Below are positions 1 through 8,662 of a stretch of DNA of 64,000 nucleotides, in pieces. The translations under genes were made by a program, and so were the position numbers. Positions within the stretch are counted from its first letter, which is position 1, and each line of letters begins with the position of its first letter. The notes beneath the pieces were generated by a model. The model ran no database searches and had not been told where the DNA came from. It saw nothing but the letters and a program-made list of their open reading frames with translations. The stretch covers positions 1,618,356 to 1,682,355 of the forward strand of contig NZ_KE124774.1 in NCBI RefSeq assembly GCF_000188155.2, in the 5' to 3' direction. This DNA is from Methylocystis sp. ATCC 49242. GTDB lineage: Bacteria > Pseudomonadota > Alphaproteobacteria > Rhizobiales > Beijerinckiaceae.

Positions 1-122
1 CTGACGCACGACTTTCGAAGCCGCGTGAGCGGGAGGCCGCCGGGCAAATTGAGCGACGTCACCCAGAAGGTCTCGGGGAACTCGTCGGCCGCTTAGCGCC
101 GAGCTTGTCCGAGGTGAAGCTC

Positions 123-356
123 TCAACCGCCGGTGGATTTGAAATTTGGCCCCACCGCGCAGCCCGTCACCGATAGCGCCGCAAGGACGACGAGCGACCT
201 CCTGCTCAGGTCCCGGAATATGCGGCAAACACGCAGCGCTTCAGGCGACTGTTTCTTAACGGATAGCTTCGCCGCCGTAACGCGCTTTTCAATGAATTGA
301 TTGAGTCCTGTATCCTCGCGCTTCGTTACAAAACGACATGGAGCGTCGCATTTCAT
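123..356 (-). pseudogene. N-terminal remnant of an RND-efflux outer-membrane lipoprotein (NodT/OprM family)
   Basis: The leftward frame encodes a hydrophobic stretch and lipobox (LAALSVTGC) followed by AVGPNF. This is the typical mature N-terminus of NodT/OprM-type outer-membrane factors of tripartite efflux pumps. The frame stops four residues later, where the family needs about 450 more. The next frame over, at 1-122, continues with 21 codons before another stop and may be the frameshifted continuation. No strong ribosome binding site or in-frame start lies directly before the signal peptide; the 356 ATG gives an unusually long leader. I read it as a dead fragment. The family assignment rests on the lipobox and PNF motif only. 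Confidence 0.45.
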
Positions 357-737
357 TCAGGAGATCCATAAATCGTCCGGATTTCCGATGCCGTCCCATT
401 GGGAATCCGCAGGGCTCAGGCGCTGGCATTCGTTTTCCGGGTCACGCGCGGCGACCTCCTGCAGAACGTCGCGCATGAGTTTCGTGCCGCCAAGTGAAAA
501 CAATGCTTCGCCGATTCCCCGGAGAGTGAAGAGAAGGGACCCTTCGAAAGGGTCTCTCGCGATCCGCGAAAAGAGCGCTGCGCGCTTCTGCAAAGCCGTT
601 TGCGGCGCGGGCGCAAGCAGAATGAGGTCCGTCGAGCGCGGTCGAGAGAGCCGGTATTCGACAAGCTCCGTCAATACGGCGTCGAGCGCAGTCGCCAGTT
701 CCTGCTCTGTCACGTCAACGGTTTCGCGTTCGGACAT
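357..737 (-). CDS. Hypothetical protein, 126 aa
   Basis: I do not recognise this family. The ATG at 737 is chosen because GGGGAG sits just upstream; a longer in-frame start at 929 has a Cys/Arg-rich low-complexity leader. The protein has an acidic N-terminus (MSERETVDVTEQEL), a central amphipathic helical region and no membrane segment, and looks cytosolic and helical. It stops at 357, abutting the efflux lipoprotein fragment on the same strand, but no functional link is visible. Confidence 0.45.
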   Translation of the reverse strand: MSERETVDVTEQELATALDAVLTELVEYRLSRPRSTDLILLAPAPQTALQKRAALFSRIARDPFEGSLLFTLRGIGEALFSLGGTKLMRDVLQEVAARDPENECQRLSPADSQWDGIGNPDDLWIS

Positions 738-1105
738 CCATCGCTCCCCGGCTTTTTGCTGAAAACCGCAATGCTCGCGCCCGGCGAAAATTTGCCCAAT
801 ATCGCCAGAGCGCGCTTTGATTTCCTCATTTGTAGCGCGATTTATCGCTCCCGCCATAGTCGCCGCCTCATGCGCTGGCGCCGGCCGTCCGCGATCGAAT
901 ATCGCCGTCCTCCACACTTTCGGTTTCAAGGCCGCCGGGATCGCTACTCATTAGCAGCGGCTGAGTTAATCCCGACCCCTGTCACGTTTGGGATATTCTG
1001 CCTATGATGGCTGACCGGGAGCGCTGCGAGTATTGTTCGAGCGGCGAGAACGTCGCTTGATACTGTGTTCGGATCGATGTTCAGCGTTCGCGATGAGGAT
1101 GACGG
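738..1105. other. Intergenic stretch between divergent genes
   Basis: This 368-base stretch separates the leftward hypothetical gene from the rightward primase gene. I see no RNA gene, no repeat and no convincing promoter hexamers. Short open frames here lack ribosome binding sites and recognisable residues. Confidence 0.4.
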
Positions 1106-1903
1106 ATGGTCCATTCAGAAGGATCGGCGCATCGCGTGAAGGTCGCCAGGAGTTACCTGGCGCGCGGATGGTCCGTGTTGCCTTTGCGTCCGCGCGAGAA
1201 GCGACCGCTGGCCGCCTGGCGAAAACTGCAACGCGAACGCCCCACCGAGGACGATCTTGTCGACTGGTTTGAGCGATGGCCGGACGCCAATATTGGAATC
1301 GTCACCGGCGAAGTCTCAAATCTTATTGTGCTCGACGTTGATCCCAAGCATGGCGGCGACATTGCGCTGAAACAGCTGGAGCGTCGCTATCGCCCGCTTC
1401 CCCCGACTGTTGAAGCCGTGACAGGGGGCGGCGGCCGTCACTTTTACTTTACGCATCCCGGCTTTTTGACGCGCAATCGCGCCGGCCTCGCGCAAGGCGT
1501 GGATTTGCGTGGGGACGGCGGATATATCGTCGCTCCACCGTCCGTCCATCCCAGCGGAAGGCCCTATCAATGGGCCAGCGGACATGGCCCCGACGAGATA
1601 GCGCTGGCGCCGCTTCCACGATGGCTGTTGACGACGATTCACGGCGCGCGCGCCGGCAGGTCGCTCAACGACTGGCGCCAACTGGTGCAGGAGGGCGTCG
1701 CGGAGGGACAGCGCAATTCGTCGATCGCGTCGCTCACCGGCCATCTGCTATGGCACAACGTTAACCCCGGCGTCGCTCTCGAACTGTTGCTCGCATGGAA
1801 CAAGGCGCGGTGTCGTCCTCCATTGGACGACGCCGAGGTCGCCAACGTCGTCGCGAGCATTACGCGTTTGCACGAAGTTGAAAACGAGCAAGATCAAGAA
1901 TAG
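1106..1903 (+). CDS. Bifunctional DNA primase/polymerase (Prim-Pol, AEP superfamily), 265 aa
   Basis: Residues about 10-190 match the Prim-Pol domain of archaeo-eukaryotic primases. The catalytic DxD lies in VLDVDPKHGG (Asp77, Asp79), a histidine motif in GGGGRHFYF (about residue 112), and the third conserved block in DLRGDGGYIVAPPSVHPSG (about 133-151). The C-terminal part (GQRN, then AWNKAR and PPLDDAEV) resembles a PriCT-type helical primase domain. Such proteins normally prime plasmid, phage or integrative-element replication, usually fused to or beside a helicase. No helicase, replication initiator or integrase gene is nearby, so this may be an orphan of a lost element. The start codon is uncertain; GTG codons follow within 30 bases. 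Confidence 0.8.
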   Translation: MVHSEGSAHRVKVARSYLARGWSVLPLRPREKRPLAAWRKLQRERPTEDDLVDWFERWPDANIGIVTGEVSNLIVLDVDPKHGGDIALKQLERRYRPLPPTVEAVTGGGGRHFYFTHPGFLTRNRAGLAQGVDLRGDGGYIVAPPSVHPSGRPYQWASGHGPDEIALAPLPRWLLTTIHGARAGRSLNDWRQLVQEGVAEGQRNSSIASLTGHLLWHNVNPGVALELLLAWNKARCRPPLDDAEVANVVASITRLHEVENEQDQE

Positions 1904-2336
1904 ACTCTTTGCGCGAAATTCCTTCGGCCCAGCCATCCCCCGTGTCGATCAATTCGGTCCAAACCGATCTTCACACCGGCATCGACGTCGGTCCAGAAGA
2001 ACCCGGCAGCGGCGGCACGAACGCGGGCCGGCCATTGCGGGTGGGAAGATCAGCTGCAAGGGCCGAACCGGCGCAGAGCGCCATGGTCATGGCCGCACTG
2101 AAAGAATTGTCTTTTGTATCACTCTAAGCTCCTGAAAAAACGCCGTCCGAACAGGCCCACCGTCGATTCGAGTAAGCAACTCAGATCGCATAAAGTTATT
2201 GCGTACGCCAAAAAAGCTAACAATATAAACTATGTTTTCTTCTAAGAAGTTTAGTGCTTTGCCATCTCCTGTTGCGCATTCGTCGTATCAATAGCATTAC
2301 CGGTATCCGAAGCCGTCCAACTGCGCGGTGAAATTC

Positions 2337-2352
2337 TTAATAAATCGTTAAC
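2337..2352. promoter_or_regulatory. CtrA binding box (TTAA-N7-TTAAC) upstream of flgB
   Basis: The sequence TTAATAAATCGTTAAC matches the full CtrA consensus exactly. It lies about 165 bases upstream of the flgB start. CtrA is the alphaproteobacterial response regulator that commonly controls flagellar class II genes. That it acts here is inferred from the site alone. Confidence 0.6.
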
Positions 2353-2431
2353 ATCATGCCGATAGTTCAAATCAGACGCCGGGCTCGACAACGAACGCGC
2401 GTTCGACCCGAGCTACGCACTTCGCTCGAAC

Positions 2432-2454
2432 GGTAACGAATCATTAAGGTTACC
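2432..2454. promoter_or_regulatory. Inverted repeat GGTAAC-N11-GTTACC, candidate operator
   Basis: Perfect 6-base arms with an 11-base spacer, centred about 72 bases upstream of the flgB start. The size and spacing suit a dimeric transcription factor. The regulator is unknown. A separate perfect 14-base palindrome, CGAACGCGCGTTCG, lies at 2392-2405. Confidence 0.35.
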
Positions 2455-2515
2455 ATCCAGTCTGAGACAAGCGCCGCATTCTAGCTTGACCATGTTCAGT
2501 CATGTGAGGCCGAAT

Positions 2516-2896
2516 ATGGAGCCGGTGCATCTATTCAATCTCATCGATCACCAAAGAAGCTGGCTCTCGACGCGACAGTCTCTGGTTGCACAAAACATCG
2601 CGAACTCGGACACGCCGGGCTACCGCGCGCGCGATGTCATGCCCTTCGCACGCGTCATGGAAAGCAGCGCTCTCGAAATGGCGGGCTCGAACCCGTTGCA
2701 CATGCATCCTTCACAATCCGAAGCCTATGCGGCCGCTACAAAGCCCACCGACGGCTGGGAGACGACGCACTCCGGCAACTCCGTTTCACCCGAACTGGAA
2801 ATGATAAAGGCAGGCGAAATTAGAGGCGCGTACACCCTCGACACCAATATCCTGCGCTCCTTTCATAACATGTGGCTTTCAGCGGTGAGATCATGA
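2516..2896 (+). CDS. flgB: Flagellar basal-body proximal rod protein FlgB
   Basis: FlgB forms part of the proximal rod joining the MS ring to the distal rod in the periplasm. The rod-family motif [17 protein letters not shown] is present near residue 30, and the C-terminal amphipathic helix is intact (126 aa, normal length). I chose ATG 2516 (MEPVHLF) because GAGG lies 6 bases upstream and homologues begin there; the upstream TTG 2486 and ATG 2492 are in frame but less likely. It overlaps flgC by 4 bases and opens the operon flgB-flgC-fliE-flgG-flgA-flgI. Confidence 0.93.
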   Translation: MEPVHLFNLIDHQRSWLSTRQSLVAQNIANSDTPGYRARDVMPFARVMESSALEMAGSNPLHMHPSQSEAYAAATKPTDGWETTHSGNSVSPELEMIKAGEIRGAYTLDTNILRSFHNMWLSAVRS

Positions 2897-3312
2897 CCGA
2901 TCCTCTCGACGCCTCCCTAAAGGTCGCCGGCGCCGGCCTCGCCGCCCAATCCGCGCGTTTACGCATCGTCTCCGAAAACATGGCCAATGCGCAATCGACG
3001 GGGAACACGCCCGGCGCCGATCCTTATGTGCGCAAGACAATTTCGTTCGCCAACGAACTCGATCGCGCTTCCGGCGTCCGGCTCGTGCGCGTCAATCAGA
3101 TCGGCGTCGATCCGACGCCCTTCACGATCGAACACGACCCCGGCAATCCGGCTGCAGACGCGAACGGCGATGTGAAACGACCGAACGTCAATCTTCTCGT
3201 CGAAATGGGCGACATGCGCGAAGCCAATCGCGCCTATGAAGCTGATTTGCAGGTCATGAAGCAAAGCCGCGATCTTATTGCAATGACGGTCGATCTCCTG
3301 AAAGGCGCCTGA
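2893..3312 (+). CDS. flgC: Flagellar basal-body rod protein FlgC
   Basis: 139-residue proximal rod protein. It carries the rod-family N-terminus ([20 protein letters not shown]) and the C-terminal motif [20 protein letters not shown], which forms the paired coiled coil of axial proteins. Start ATG 2893 overlaps the flgB stop (ATGA), indicating translational coupling. It is exported by the flagellar type III system and has no Sec signal. Confidence 0.95.
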   Translation: MTDPLDASLKVAGAGLAAQSARLRIVSENMANAQSTGNTPGADPYVRKTISFANELDRASGVRLVRVNQIGVDPTPFTIEHDPGNPAADANGDVKRPNVNLLVEMGDMREANRAYEADLQVMKQSRDLIAMTVDLLKGA

Positions 3313-3638
3313 TGACTCCCCTCGTTCCAATCATATCCGCCGCCGTTGGCGCCGCCGCCGAAACGGCGACCACGGTTCTCGCCCAGGCGCAAAGCGCAAG
3401 GCCCGCGGCCGACGCCGCTGGCTCGTCATTCGGCGAAGTGTTGCAAAAGTTCGCCGCCGATGCGGTCGACTCGCTCAAATCCGGAGAAGCGGCCGCGATC
3501 AGCGGGGTAGAAGGCAAACTCGCCGTGCATAAGGTCGTCGACGCCATAATGTCCGCCGAACGCGATTTGAACACCGTCATCGCGCTGCGCGACAAGGCTG
3601 TGAACGCCTACCAGGAAATCAGCCGAATGGCGATTTGA
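3312..3638 (+). CDS. fliE: Flagellar hook-basal body complex protein FliE
   Basis: 108 aa. FliE is the adaptor between the MS ring/export gate and the rod. The C-terminal half (VVDAIMSAERDLNTVIALRDK, AYQEISRM) matches the family core, and the N-terminus is Ala-rich and variable as usual. The start overlaps the flgC stop by one base (TGATG). Placement between flgC and flgG is the standard alphaproteobacterial order. Confidence 0.93.
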   Translation: MTPLVPIISAAVGAAAETATTVLAQAQSARPAADAAGSSFGEVLQKFAADAVDSLKSGEAAAISGVEGKLAVHKVVDAIMSAERDLNTVIALRDKAVNAYQEISRMAI

Positions 3639-3650
3639 GGAGTAAGAGTC

Positions 3651-4439
3651 ATGAGAGCACTCGCCATTGCGGCGACGGGCATGAGCGCGCAACAACAGAA
3701 TATCGAAGTCATTGCGCACAACATCGCCAACATCAACACTACCGGTTTCAAGCGCTCGCGCGCCGAATTTACCGACCTTCTCTATCAGACCGACCGCTTG
3801 CAGGGCGTCTCCAACCGCGGTCGCGACGCGACAGTTCCTCAAGGCGCGCAATTCGGCCTTGGCGTGCGCGCAGCCGCGGTTCGCAGTCTGCAGCAACAAG
3901 GTCCGCTGACCAATACCGGCAACATGTACGATCTCAGCATGAACGGACGCGGCTGGTTCCAGATCCTAGGATCAGACAACGAAACCCTTTACACGCGCGC
4001 AGGTTCATTCAGCACGAACAACAACGGACAATTGGTCACCGTCGACGGTTACTTGCTCACGCCCACGATAACCATACCCAACAATACGCTAAATGTGAGC
4101 GTCAGTCAGAGCGGAATCGTGTCAGCAATAGTCGCCGGACAGACTCAGCCGCAGCAGATCGGTCAGCTCACCGTCGCGAACTTCGCAAATGAATCTGGGC
4201 TGGAAGCCCTTGGCGGCAATCTTTTCCGCGAGACCTACGCCTCTGGCCAGCCGATCGTCGGCATTCCCGGCGATCCGGGATTTGGCGTGATCAACCAGGG
4301 CTATCTCGAAAGCTCCAACGTCGATCCAGTCAAAGAACTCGTCAGTCTCATTTCCGCGCAGCGCGCTTTCGAACTCAACTCCAAAGTCATCCAGGCAGCC
4401 GACGAAATGGCCGGCACGATTTCGAAGGGCATCAGATGA
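3651..4439 (+). CDS. flgG: Flagellar distal rod protein FlgG
   Basis: 262 aa, the normal length. The N-terminus ([20 protein letters not shown], then [13 protein letters not shown]) and the C-terminus ([20 protein letters not shown] followed by [10 protein letters not shown]) are both diagnostic of FlgG. It forms the distal rod that passes through the P and L rings. GGAGTA lies just before ATG 3651. The gene end overlaps flgA by 4 bases. Confidence 0.96.
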   Translation: MRALAIAATGMSAQQQNIEVIAHNIANINTTGFKRSRAEFTDLLYQTDRLQGVSNRGRDATVPQGAQFGLGVRAAAVRSLQQQGPLTNTGNMYDLSMNGRGWFQILGSDNETLYTRAGSFSTNNNGQLVTVDGYLLTPTITIPNNTLNVSVSQSGIVSAIVAGQTQPQQIGQLTVANFANESGLEALGGNLFRETYASGQPIVGIPGDPGFGVINQGYLESSNVDPVKELVSLISAQRAFELNSKVIQAADEMAGTISKGIR

Positions 4440-4915
4440 TTCGCAATTCGGGCGCGCACGTTCGATCGTTCACCTTCTTTGTCGTCGCAAGCATGACGCT
4501 CACGCTCGTCGCCGCCAGAGCCCAGGAGAGTCAGGTTCCCGTTCCGCGCGTCACGATCTATCCCGGTGATCAAATCACGGATCAGGTCCTCGAGGAAAAG
4601 AACTATCGCCTGCCCAATGGCGCCGACGCGCTCGTCTTTCTCTCGAGGACTGGCCTCGTCGGCAAGGTCGCTCGCCGCACTTTGCTACCCGGCCAACCTA
4701 TTCCCACGATCGCCGTTGATAATCCGCATGTCGTGAAAGTGGGAGCGCAAGTAAGGATCGTCTTTTCAGAAGGCGGCATGCAGATAACGACATACGGCGT
4801 CGCACAACAGTCCGGAGCCGTGGGCGACGTCATCCGAGTTCGCAATCAGGAGAGCGGCCTGTTCATCTCCGGTCGCGTTCAGTCCGACGGCTCGATCCTC
4901 GTCAGCGAGGGATGA
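4436..4915 (+). CDS. flgA: Flagellar P-ring assembly chaperone FlgA
   Basis: 159 aa with a Sec signal peptide (hydrophobic segment about residues 11-28, cleavage near ARAQ). The body matches the SAF/FlgA C-terminal domain: a short beta-clip with [10 protein letters not shown] and [11 protein letters not shown]. FlgA assists polymerisation of FlgI in the periplasm, and flgI is the next gene, overlapping by 4 bases. It is short compared with enteric FlgA, as is usual in Rhizobiales. Confidence 0.92.
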   Translation: MIRNSGAHVRSFTFFVVASMTLTLVAARAQESQVPVPRVTIYPGDQITDQVLEEKNYRLPNGADALVFLSRTGLVGKVARRTLLPGQPIPTIAVDNPHVVKVGAQVRIVFSEGGMQITTYGVAQQSGAVGDVIRVRNQESGLFISGRVQSDGSILVSEG

Positions 4916-6015
4916 TGCGACGCTCACTGGTCATCGCCGCGGTCTTCCTTGTCGTTACGCCGGCTAGCGCGCTGGTCCGGATCAAGGATATCACCTATCC
5001 TCAGGGCCCGCGCGAATATCAGCTCGTCGGTTATGGCGTCGTTGTCGGTTTGCAGGGCACCGGCGACACGATGCGCAATTCGCCCTTTACCGAGCAGGCG
5101 ACGTCCGCCATGCTCGATCGCATGGGCATCAATGTTCGCCCCAATAACACCATGCGCACGCGAAACATAGCTGCGGTCATGGTGACAGCGTCGCTGCCGC
5201 CCTTCATGAACTGGGGGACAACCCTCGACGTCACCGTCTCGTCGATGGGTGATGCGACGTCATTGATGGGCGGAACGCTCGTGCTGACCTCCCTCTCCGG
5301 CGTCGATGGACAGGTTTACGCCATTGCCCAGGGTCCGATAGCGGTCTCCGGTTTCGCCGCGCAGGGACAGAGCGAAACATTAACCCACGGCGTGGCGACC
5401 GTCGGCCGCATTCCCAATGGCGCGACGATCGAGCGCGAACCCCCGAGAGCCACCACGAGCGACGGCGGGCTAATTTTGCAATTGCGCAATCCCGACTACG
5501 CAACATCGGTACATATCGCTGACGCTGTCAATAACTACACGCGCAAGCGCTACCGCATGACGACCGCGCGTGAACGCGACGATCACAGCGTCGCCCTCGC
5601 CCTGCCCCGTGACTGTCACGCAACGCGCTTTCTCGCCGAAATCGGCGAGCTCAAGATTGCGGTGGAAACGCCGGCGCGCGTTGTCATGGACGAACGTACC
5701 GGGACCGTCGTCATCGGCCAGGACGTTCAAATTTTGCCCGTCGCCGTCACGCACGGAGCGCTTACTGTTCGCGTCACTGAGACGCCCGAAGTATCGCAAC
5801 CGGCGCCATTCTCAAACGGCCGTACGGTTGTCACATCGCAAACCAATATCGCGGCCTCCGAGACCGAGGCCAAGGTGGCCATCATCGCAGGTCCGACTCT
5901 GAAACAACTTGTAAAGGGACTGAACCAGGTCGGCCTGAAGCCGACCGGCATCATTTCCATTCTGCAGGCTATCAAGAGCGCGGGCGCATTGCAGGCCGAT
6001 CTCATCATTCAATAA
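4912..6015 (+). CDS. flgI: Flagellar P-ring protein FlgI
   Basis: 367 aa, with an N-terminal signal peptide ending near TPASA. The conserved start of the mature protein (VRIKDITYPQGPREYQLVGY, then GVVVGLQGTGDT) and the C-terminal KQLVKGLNQVGLKPTGIISI are intact. It polymerises around the rod in the peptidoglycan layer. This is the last recognisable gene of the rightward operon. The usual partner flgH (L ring) does not follow; flhB lies convergently 100 bases away. Confidence 0.96.
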   Translation: MMRRSLVIAAVFLVVTPASALVRIKDITYPQGPREYQLVGYGVVVGLQGTGDTMRNSPFTEQATSAMLDRMGINVRPNNTMRTRNIAAVMVTASLPPFMNWGTTLDVTVSSMGDATSLMGGTLVLTSLSGVDGQVYAIAQGPIAVSGFAAQGQSETLTHGVATVGRIPNGATIEREPPRATTSDGGLILQLRNPDYATSVHIADAVNNYTRKRYRMTTARERDDHSVALALPRDCHATRFLAEIGELKIAVETPARVVMDERTGTVVIGQDVQILPVAVTHGALTVRVTETPEVSQPAPFSNGRTVVTSQTNIAASETEAKVAIIAGPTLKQLVKGLNQVGLKPTGIISILQAIKSAGALQADLIIQ

Positions 6016-6114
6016 GCAAATGCACGACATCCGGATAGTTGAGAGCAAAATGCCGACTCATCTTTGGCAAGCCCATTCCAACCCGAACACCCCTATAATC
6101 TTCATCCCCGCAAT

Positions 6115-7185
6115 CTATCGCCGAGCCGCCGCCGAACTGAGGAAGTGAATAAGTTCAGCAACCGGGCGATAGAATTCCGCCGGAATCATTCTGTCAACTT
6201 CGACCATGTCGTACATCGCGCGCGCCAGTTCCTTCTTTTCAAAAACCGGCACATTGTTCCGCTCCGCAATCTCGCGAATTTTCAGAGCGATGAGGTCTTT
6301 TCCCTTCGCCAGAACGAGAGGCGCGCCGCCCTCCTCCCGCACATAGCGCAAGGCGATTGCATAATGGGTTGGATTGGCGACGACAAAAGTCGCGTTTGGC
6401 ACCGAAGCCATCATTCGACGTCGCGAACGATCCATTGCAAGCGATCGCATGCGAGCCTTTACCAAGGGGTCGCCTTCCGCCTGTTTGAACTCCTCTTTCA
6501 ACTCCTGTCGGCTCATGCGAAGATCACGCCGCCATTTGAAGCGGGCCCAAACGAAATCCGCCGCCGCAAGAACCCCGACGGAAATTGCGACGACGCTCGT
6601 AAGGTGAATGATCAGGCGAAGCGTGAGTCCAGGCAGACGACTGGGATCGGTACGCATGGCGTCCACCAGCGCCGCATGGTCGCTCAGTCCGGCAAATATC
6701 ACAGCGCCGCCGACGATGATCATCTTCACAACGGATTTGAGCAACTCCACAACACCGGCTAAGCCAAAAATCCGCTTCCACCCCGCAATTATCGAAATCC
6801 GCGAGAGATCCGGCTGAACCCGATCGAAGACAAATTGCGGCGCGCCTTGCGTGAAAGAGGCGACCAGCCCCGCAATGACAAATCCCAGAAGAATCGGCCC
6901 AAGATATCGGCCAAGCTCAAGATTAACTACACTAACGTAGCGATAAGCATCCGCGCCGGAGCGAAGGGGCAACTCGCCGACATTCGCAATCAACAACCCA
7001 AGGGCTTCGATCAAGCGCGGCGTCAAAGCGTCGACAAGAAAGCTGAAGGCGCCGAGAAGGGCGAATATACCGAACGCTGTGCCGACGTCGCGAGAGGAAG
7101 GGAGCTTTCCCTGCTCGACCGTATCGCGGATTTTTTTCTCGGTAGCTTCTTCCGTTCTGGATTCCGGATCGTCCGACTCCGACAC
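6115..7185 (-). CDS. flhB: Flagellar type III export switch protein FlhB
   Basis: 356 aa inner-membrane component of the flagellar export gate. The N-terminal tail (SRTEEATEKKIRDTVEQGKL) is diagnostic, four hydrophobic segments follow, and the cytoplasmic domain holds the autocleavage site NPTH about residue 268 (VVANPTHYAIAL). Cleavage there switches export from rod/hook to filament substrates. It is the final gene of the leftward fliF operon, 15 bases after fliG. Confidence 0.96.
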   Translation of the reverse strand: MSESDDPESRTEEATEKKIRDTVEQGKLPSSRDVGTAFGIFALLGAFSFLVDALTPRLIEALGLLIANVGELPLRSGADAYRYVSVVNLELGRYLGPILLGFVIAGLVASFTQGAPQFVFDRVQPDLSRISIIAGWKRIFGLAGVVELLKSVVKMIIVGGAVIFAGLSDHAALVDAMRTDPSRLPGLTLRLIIHLTSVVAISVGVLAAADFVWARFKWRRDLRMSRQELKEEFKQAEGDPLVKARMRSLAMDRSRRRMMASVPNATFVVANPTHYAIALRYVREEGGAPLVLAKGKDLIALKIREIAERNNVPVFEKKELARAMYDMVEVDRMIPAEFYRPVAELIHFLSSAAARR

Positions 7186-7200
7186 TCATGTGGCTCCCTT

Positions 7201-8229
7201 CTATTCGGGTTGATCAGGCGCGCTTCCGGACTTTGGAATTTCGATCGCTCCCTGATCGGCGAGCCGAAGCACCGTGTCGGCAATTTGCCGCTGGGCTGCT
7301 GCAATTTCGCGTTTGGGCGGCGACGCGTCGGTTGAAAGCTCCGCTTCGACCATTCGTCGCGTACGCGTCGACAAGCACGGAAGAACCGAATCGCGCACTC
7401 CTGCATCCGCGCCGCGCAACGCGAGAATGACCCTGTCCGTCGGCAATTGATCGAAAACAATCGTGCGAGCACGTTGTCCGAGTTTGACGATGTCTTCGAA
7501 AGAGAAGATCAGCGATTTCAATTGCGCCGCGATCAAGGGTTCACTTTCGCTGATTCCTTCCAGGATTTCGTCGACCTGATCACGCTCCAGCTGATTGATG
7601 ATGCCAGCCACGCGCGCATTCAACTCTGCGGAAGATGGCGCATTTGACGTAGCGAACAGATCCTCCTGCAACGTGGTTTCCACGACTCGCAAAACGGATT
7701 CGACGATGGGTCTCGAGACGAGCATGCGCCGCATCACCTTGGCGCGGATCGGGCCGGGTATTTGAGCAAGCAAGCGCCCCGCGTAAGCAGGGTCAACTTT
7801 CGTAATGACAATCGCAATGACCTGCGGATGCTCATTGACGAGATAATCGGCAAGGGTCTTTTCCGGGAGCGAGCAAACACGACGCCAGAAGAACTGGTTC
7901 GAGCTCCCGCGCACGTCGGACATGATATCGGCGACCTGCTCCTCGGACATCACGCCGGTCAACAGATTTTCTGCCTGAGCCGCGTTACCGACAAGATCCA
8001 CCCCGCCGTGCGAGATTTCGTCGATAAGGGCGCTGTAGATCTCCTCCAGCGCCGTAGCCGGAACGGCGCCGAGGCCTGCCGCGAGTCGCGCAATTTCCCG
8101 CAATTCATCGTGATCGAAATATTTCAGAATACGCTGCGAAGCCTCGCGATCGAGCGCAAGCAACACTGCTGCGACTTTCTCCGCGCCGTCGAGAGACCGG
8201 CTCTGCTCCTGCGCAACAAGAGTCGTCAT
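7201..8229 (-). CDS. fliG: Flagellar motor switch protein FliG
   Basis: 342 aa. FliG sits on the cytoplasmic face of the MS ring and transmits torque from MotA. The N-terminal FliF-binding region (LDGAEKVAAVLLALDREAS), the middle domain with EHPQVIAIVITKVDP, and the C-terminal charged torque helix region (FSFEDIVKLGQRARTIVFDQ) can be followed in order. It lies 19 bases downstream of fliN. The C-terminal tail is slightly extended relative to enteric FliG. Confidence 0.94.
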   Translation of the reverse strand: MTTLVAQEQSRSLDGAEKVAAVLLALDREASQRILKYFDHDELREIARLAAGLGAVPATALEEIYSALIDEISHGGVDLVGNAAQAENLLTGVMSEEQVADIMSDVRGSSNQFFWRRVCSLPEKTLADYLVNEHPQVIAIVITKVDPAYAGRLLAQIPGPIRAKVMRRMLVSRPIVESVLRVVETTLQEDLFATSNAPSSAELNARVAGIINQLERDQVDEILEGISESEPLIAAQLKSLIFSFEDIVKLGQRARTIVFDQLPTDRVILALRGADAGVRDSVLPCLSTRTRRMVEAELSTDASPPKREIAAAQRQIADTVLRLADQGAIEIPKSGSAPDQPE

Positions 8230-8248
8230 GACGCCTTCGGCCGCTATA

Positions 8249-8623
8249 TCAGTTGAGCTGCTCGTTCTGGGGCTCGCAGATCTCTGTCAAGGACACGCCA
8301 AACCGGGCTCCATCCTCCTCGACAACTACAACCTCGCCGCGCGCAATCGTTCTTCCGTTGACGACAATGTCGACGGGATCGCCGACGCGATGGTCGAGCG
8401 GAATAACGGCGCCACGCCCGAGTTTCAAAAGACTCGACACCGGCAAGGTCGCAGATCCAACCACGACCTGTACTACGACCGGAATGCGCAGGATCGAGTC
8501 GATCCGACGCAACTGGCTCTTATCCGTGTCGACTGGCGGCGCGCCTGAACCGAGCATCGCTTCGTCCGGAAGCCGCGCCCCCTCGGACTCGAAACTTTCT
8601 GTTCCCATGTCAATATTGCTCAT
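8249..8623 (-). CDS. fliN: Flagellar motor switch protein FliN
   Basis: 124 aa. The C-terminal 75 residues form the SpoA/FliN C-ring fold (SILRIPVVVQVVVGSATLPV and DHRVGDPVDIVVNGRTIARG). The N-terminal 40 residues are acidic and variable. AGGGAAC stands just upstream of ATG 8623. It forms the base of the C ring with fliM, its immediate upstream neighbour, and binds the export ATPase complex through FliH. Confidence 0.94.
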   Translation of the reverse strand: MSNIDMGTESFESEGARLPDEAMLGSGAPPVDTDKSQLRRIDSILRIPVVVQVVVGSATLPVSSLLKLGRGAVIPLDHRVGDPVDIVVNGRTIARGEVVVVEEDGARFGVSLTEICEPQNEQLN

Positions 8624-8662
8624 ATTCGTTCCCTCAATTTTTGCCTTGCCCGTCTGATCGTC

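Larger units (their letters stand above)
1904..2515. other. AT-richer intergenic region upstream of flgB with regulatory sites
   Basis: About 610 bases without a convincing gene. A possible 72-codon frame at 1909-2127 (TTG start) has no recognisable content. Base composition drops in GC from about 2150, as in promoter DNA. It contains a consensus CtrA box (2337-2352), a 14-base palindrome (2392-2405) and an inverted repeat GGTAAC-N11-GTTACC (2432-2454), all upstream of the flagellar operon. Confidence 0.5.

Noticed and set aside
1909-2127. 72-codon frame from a TTG after the primase gene
   Set aside because: No good ribosome site, no family features, and composition unlike the neighbouring genes.
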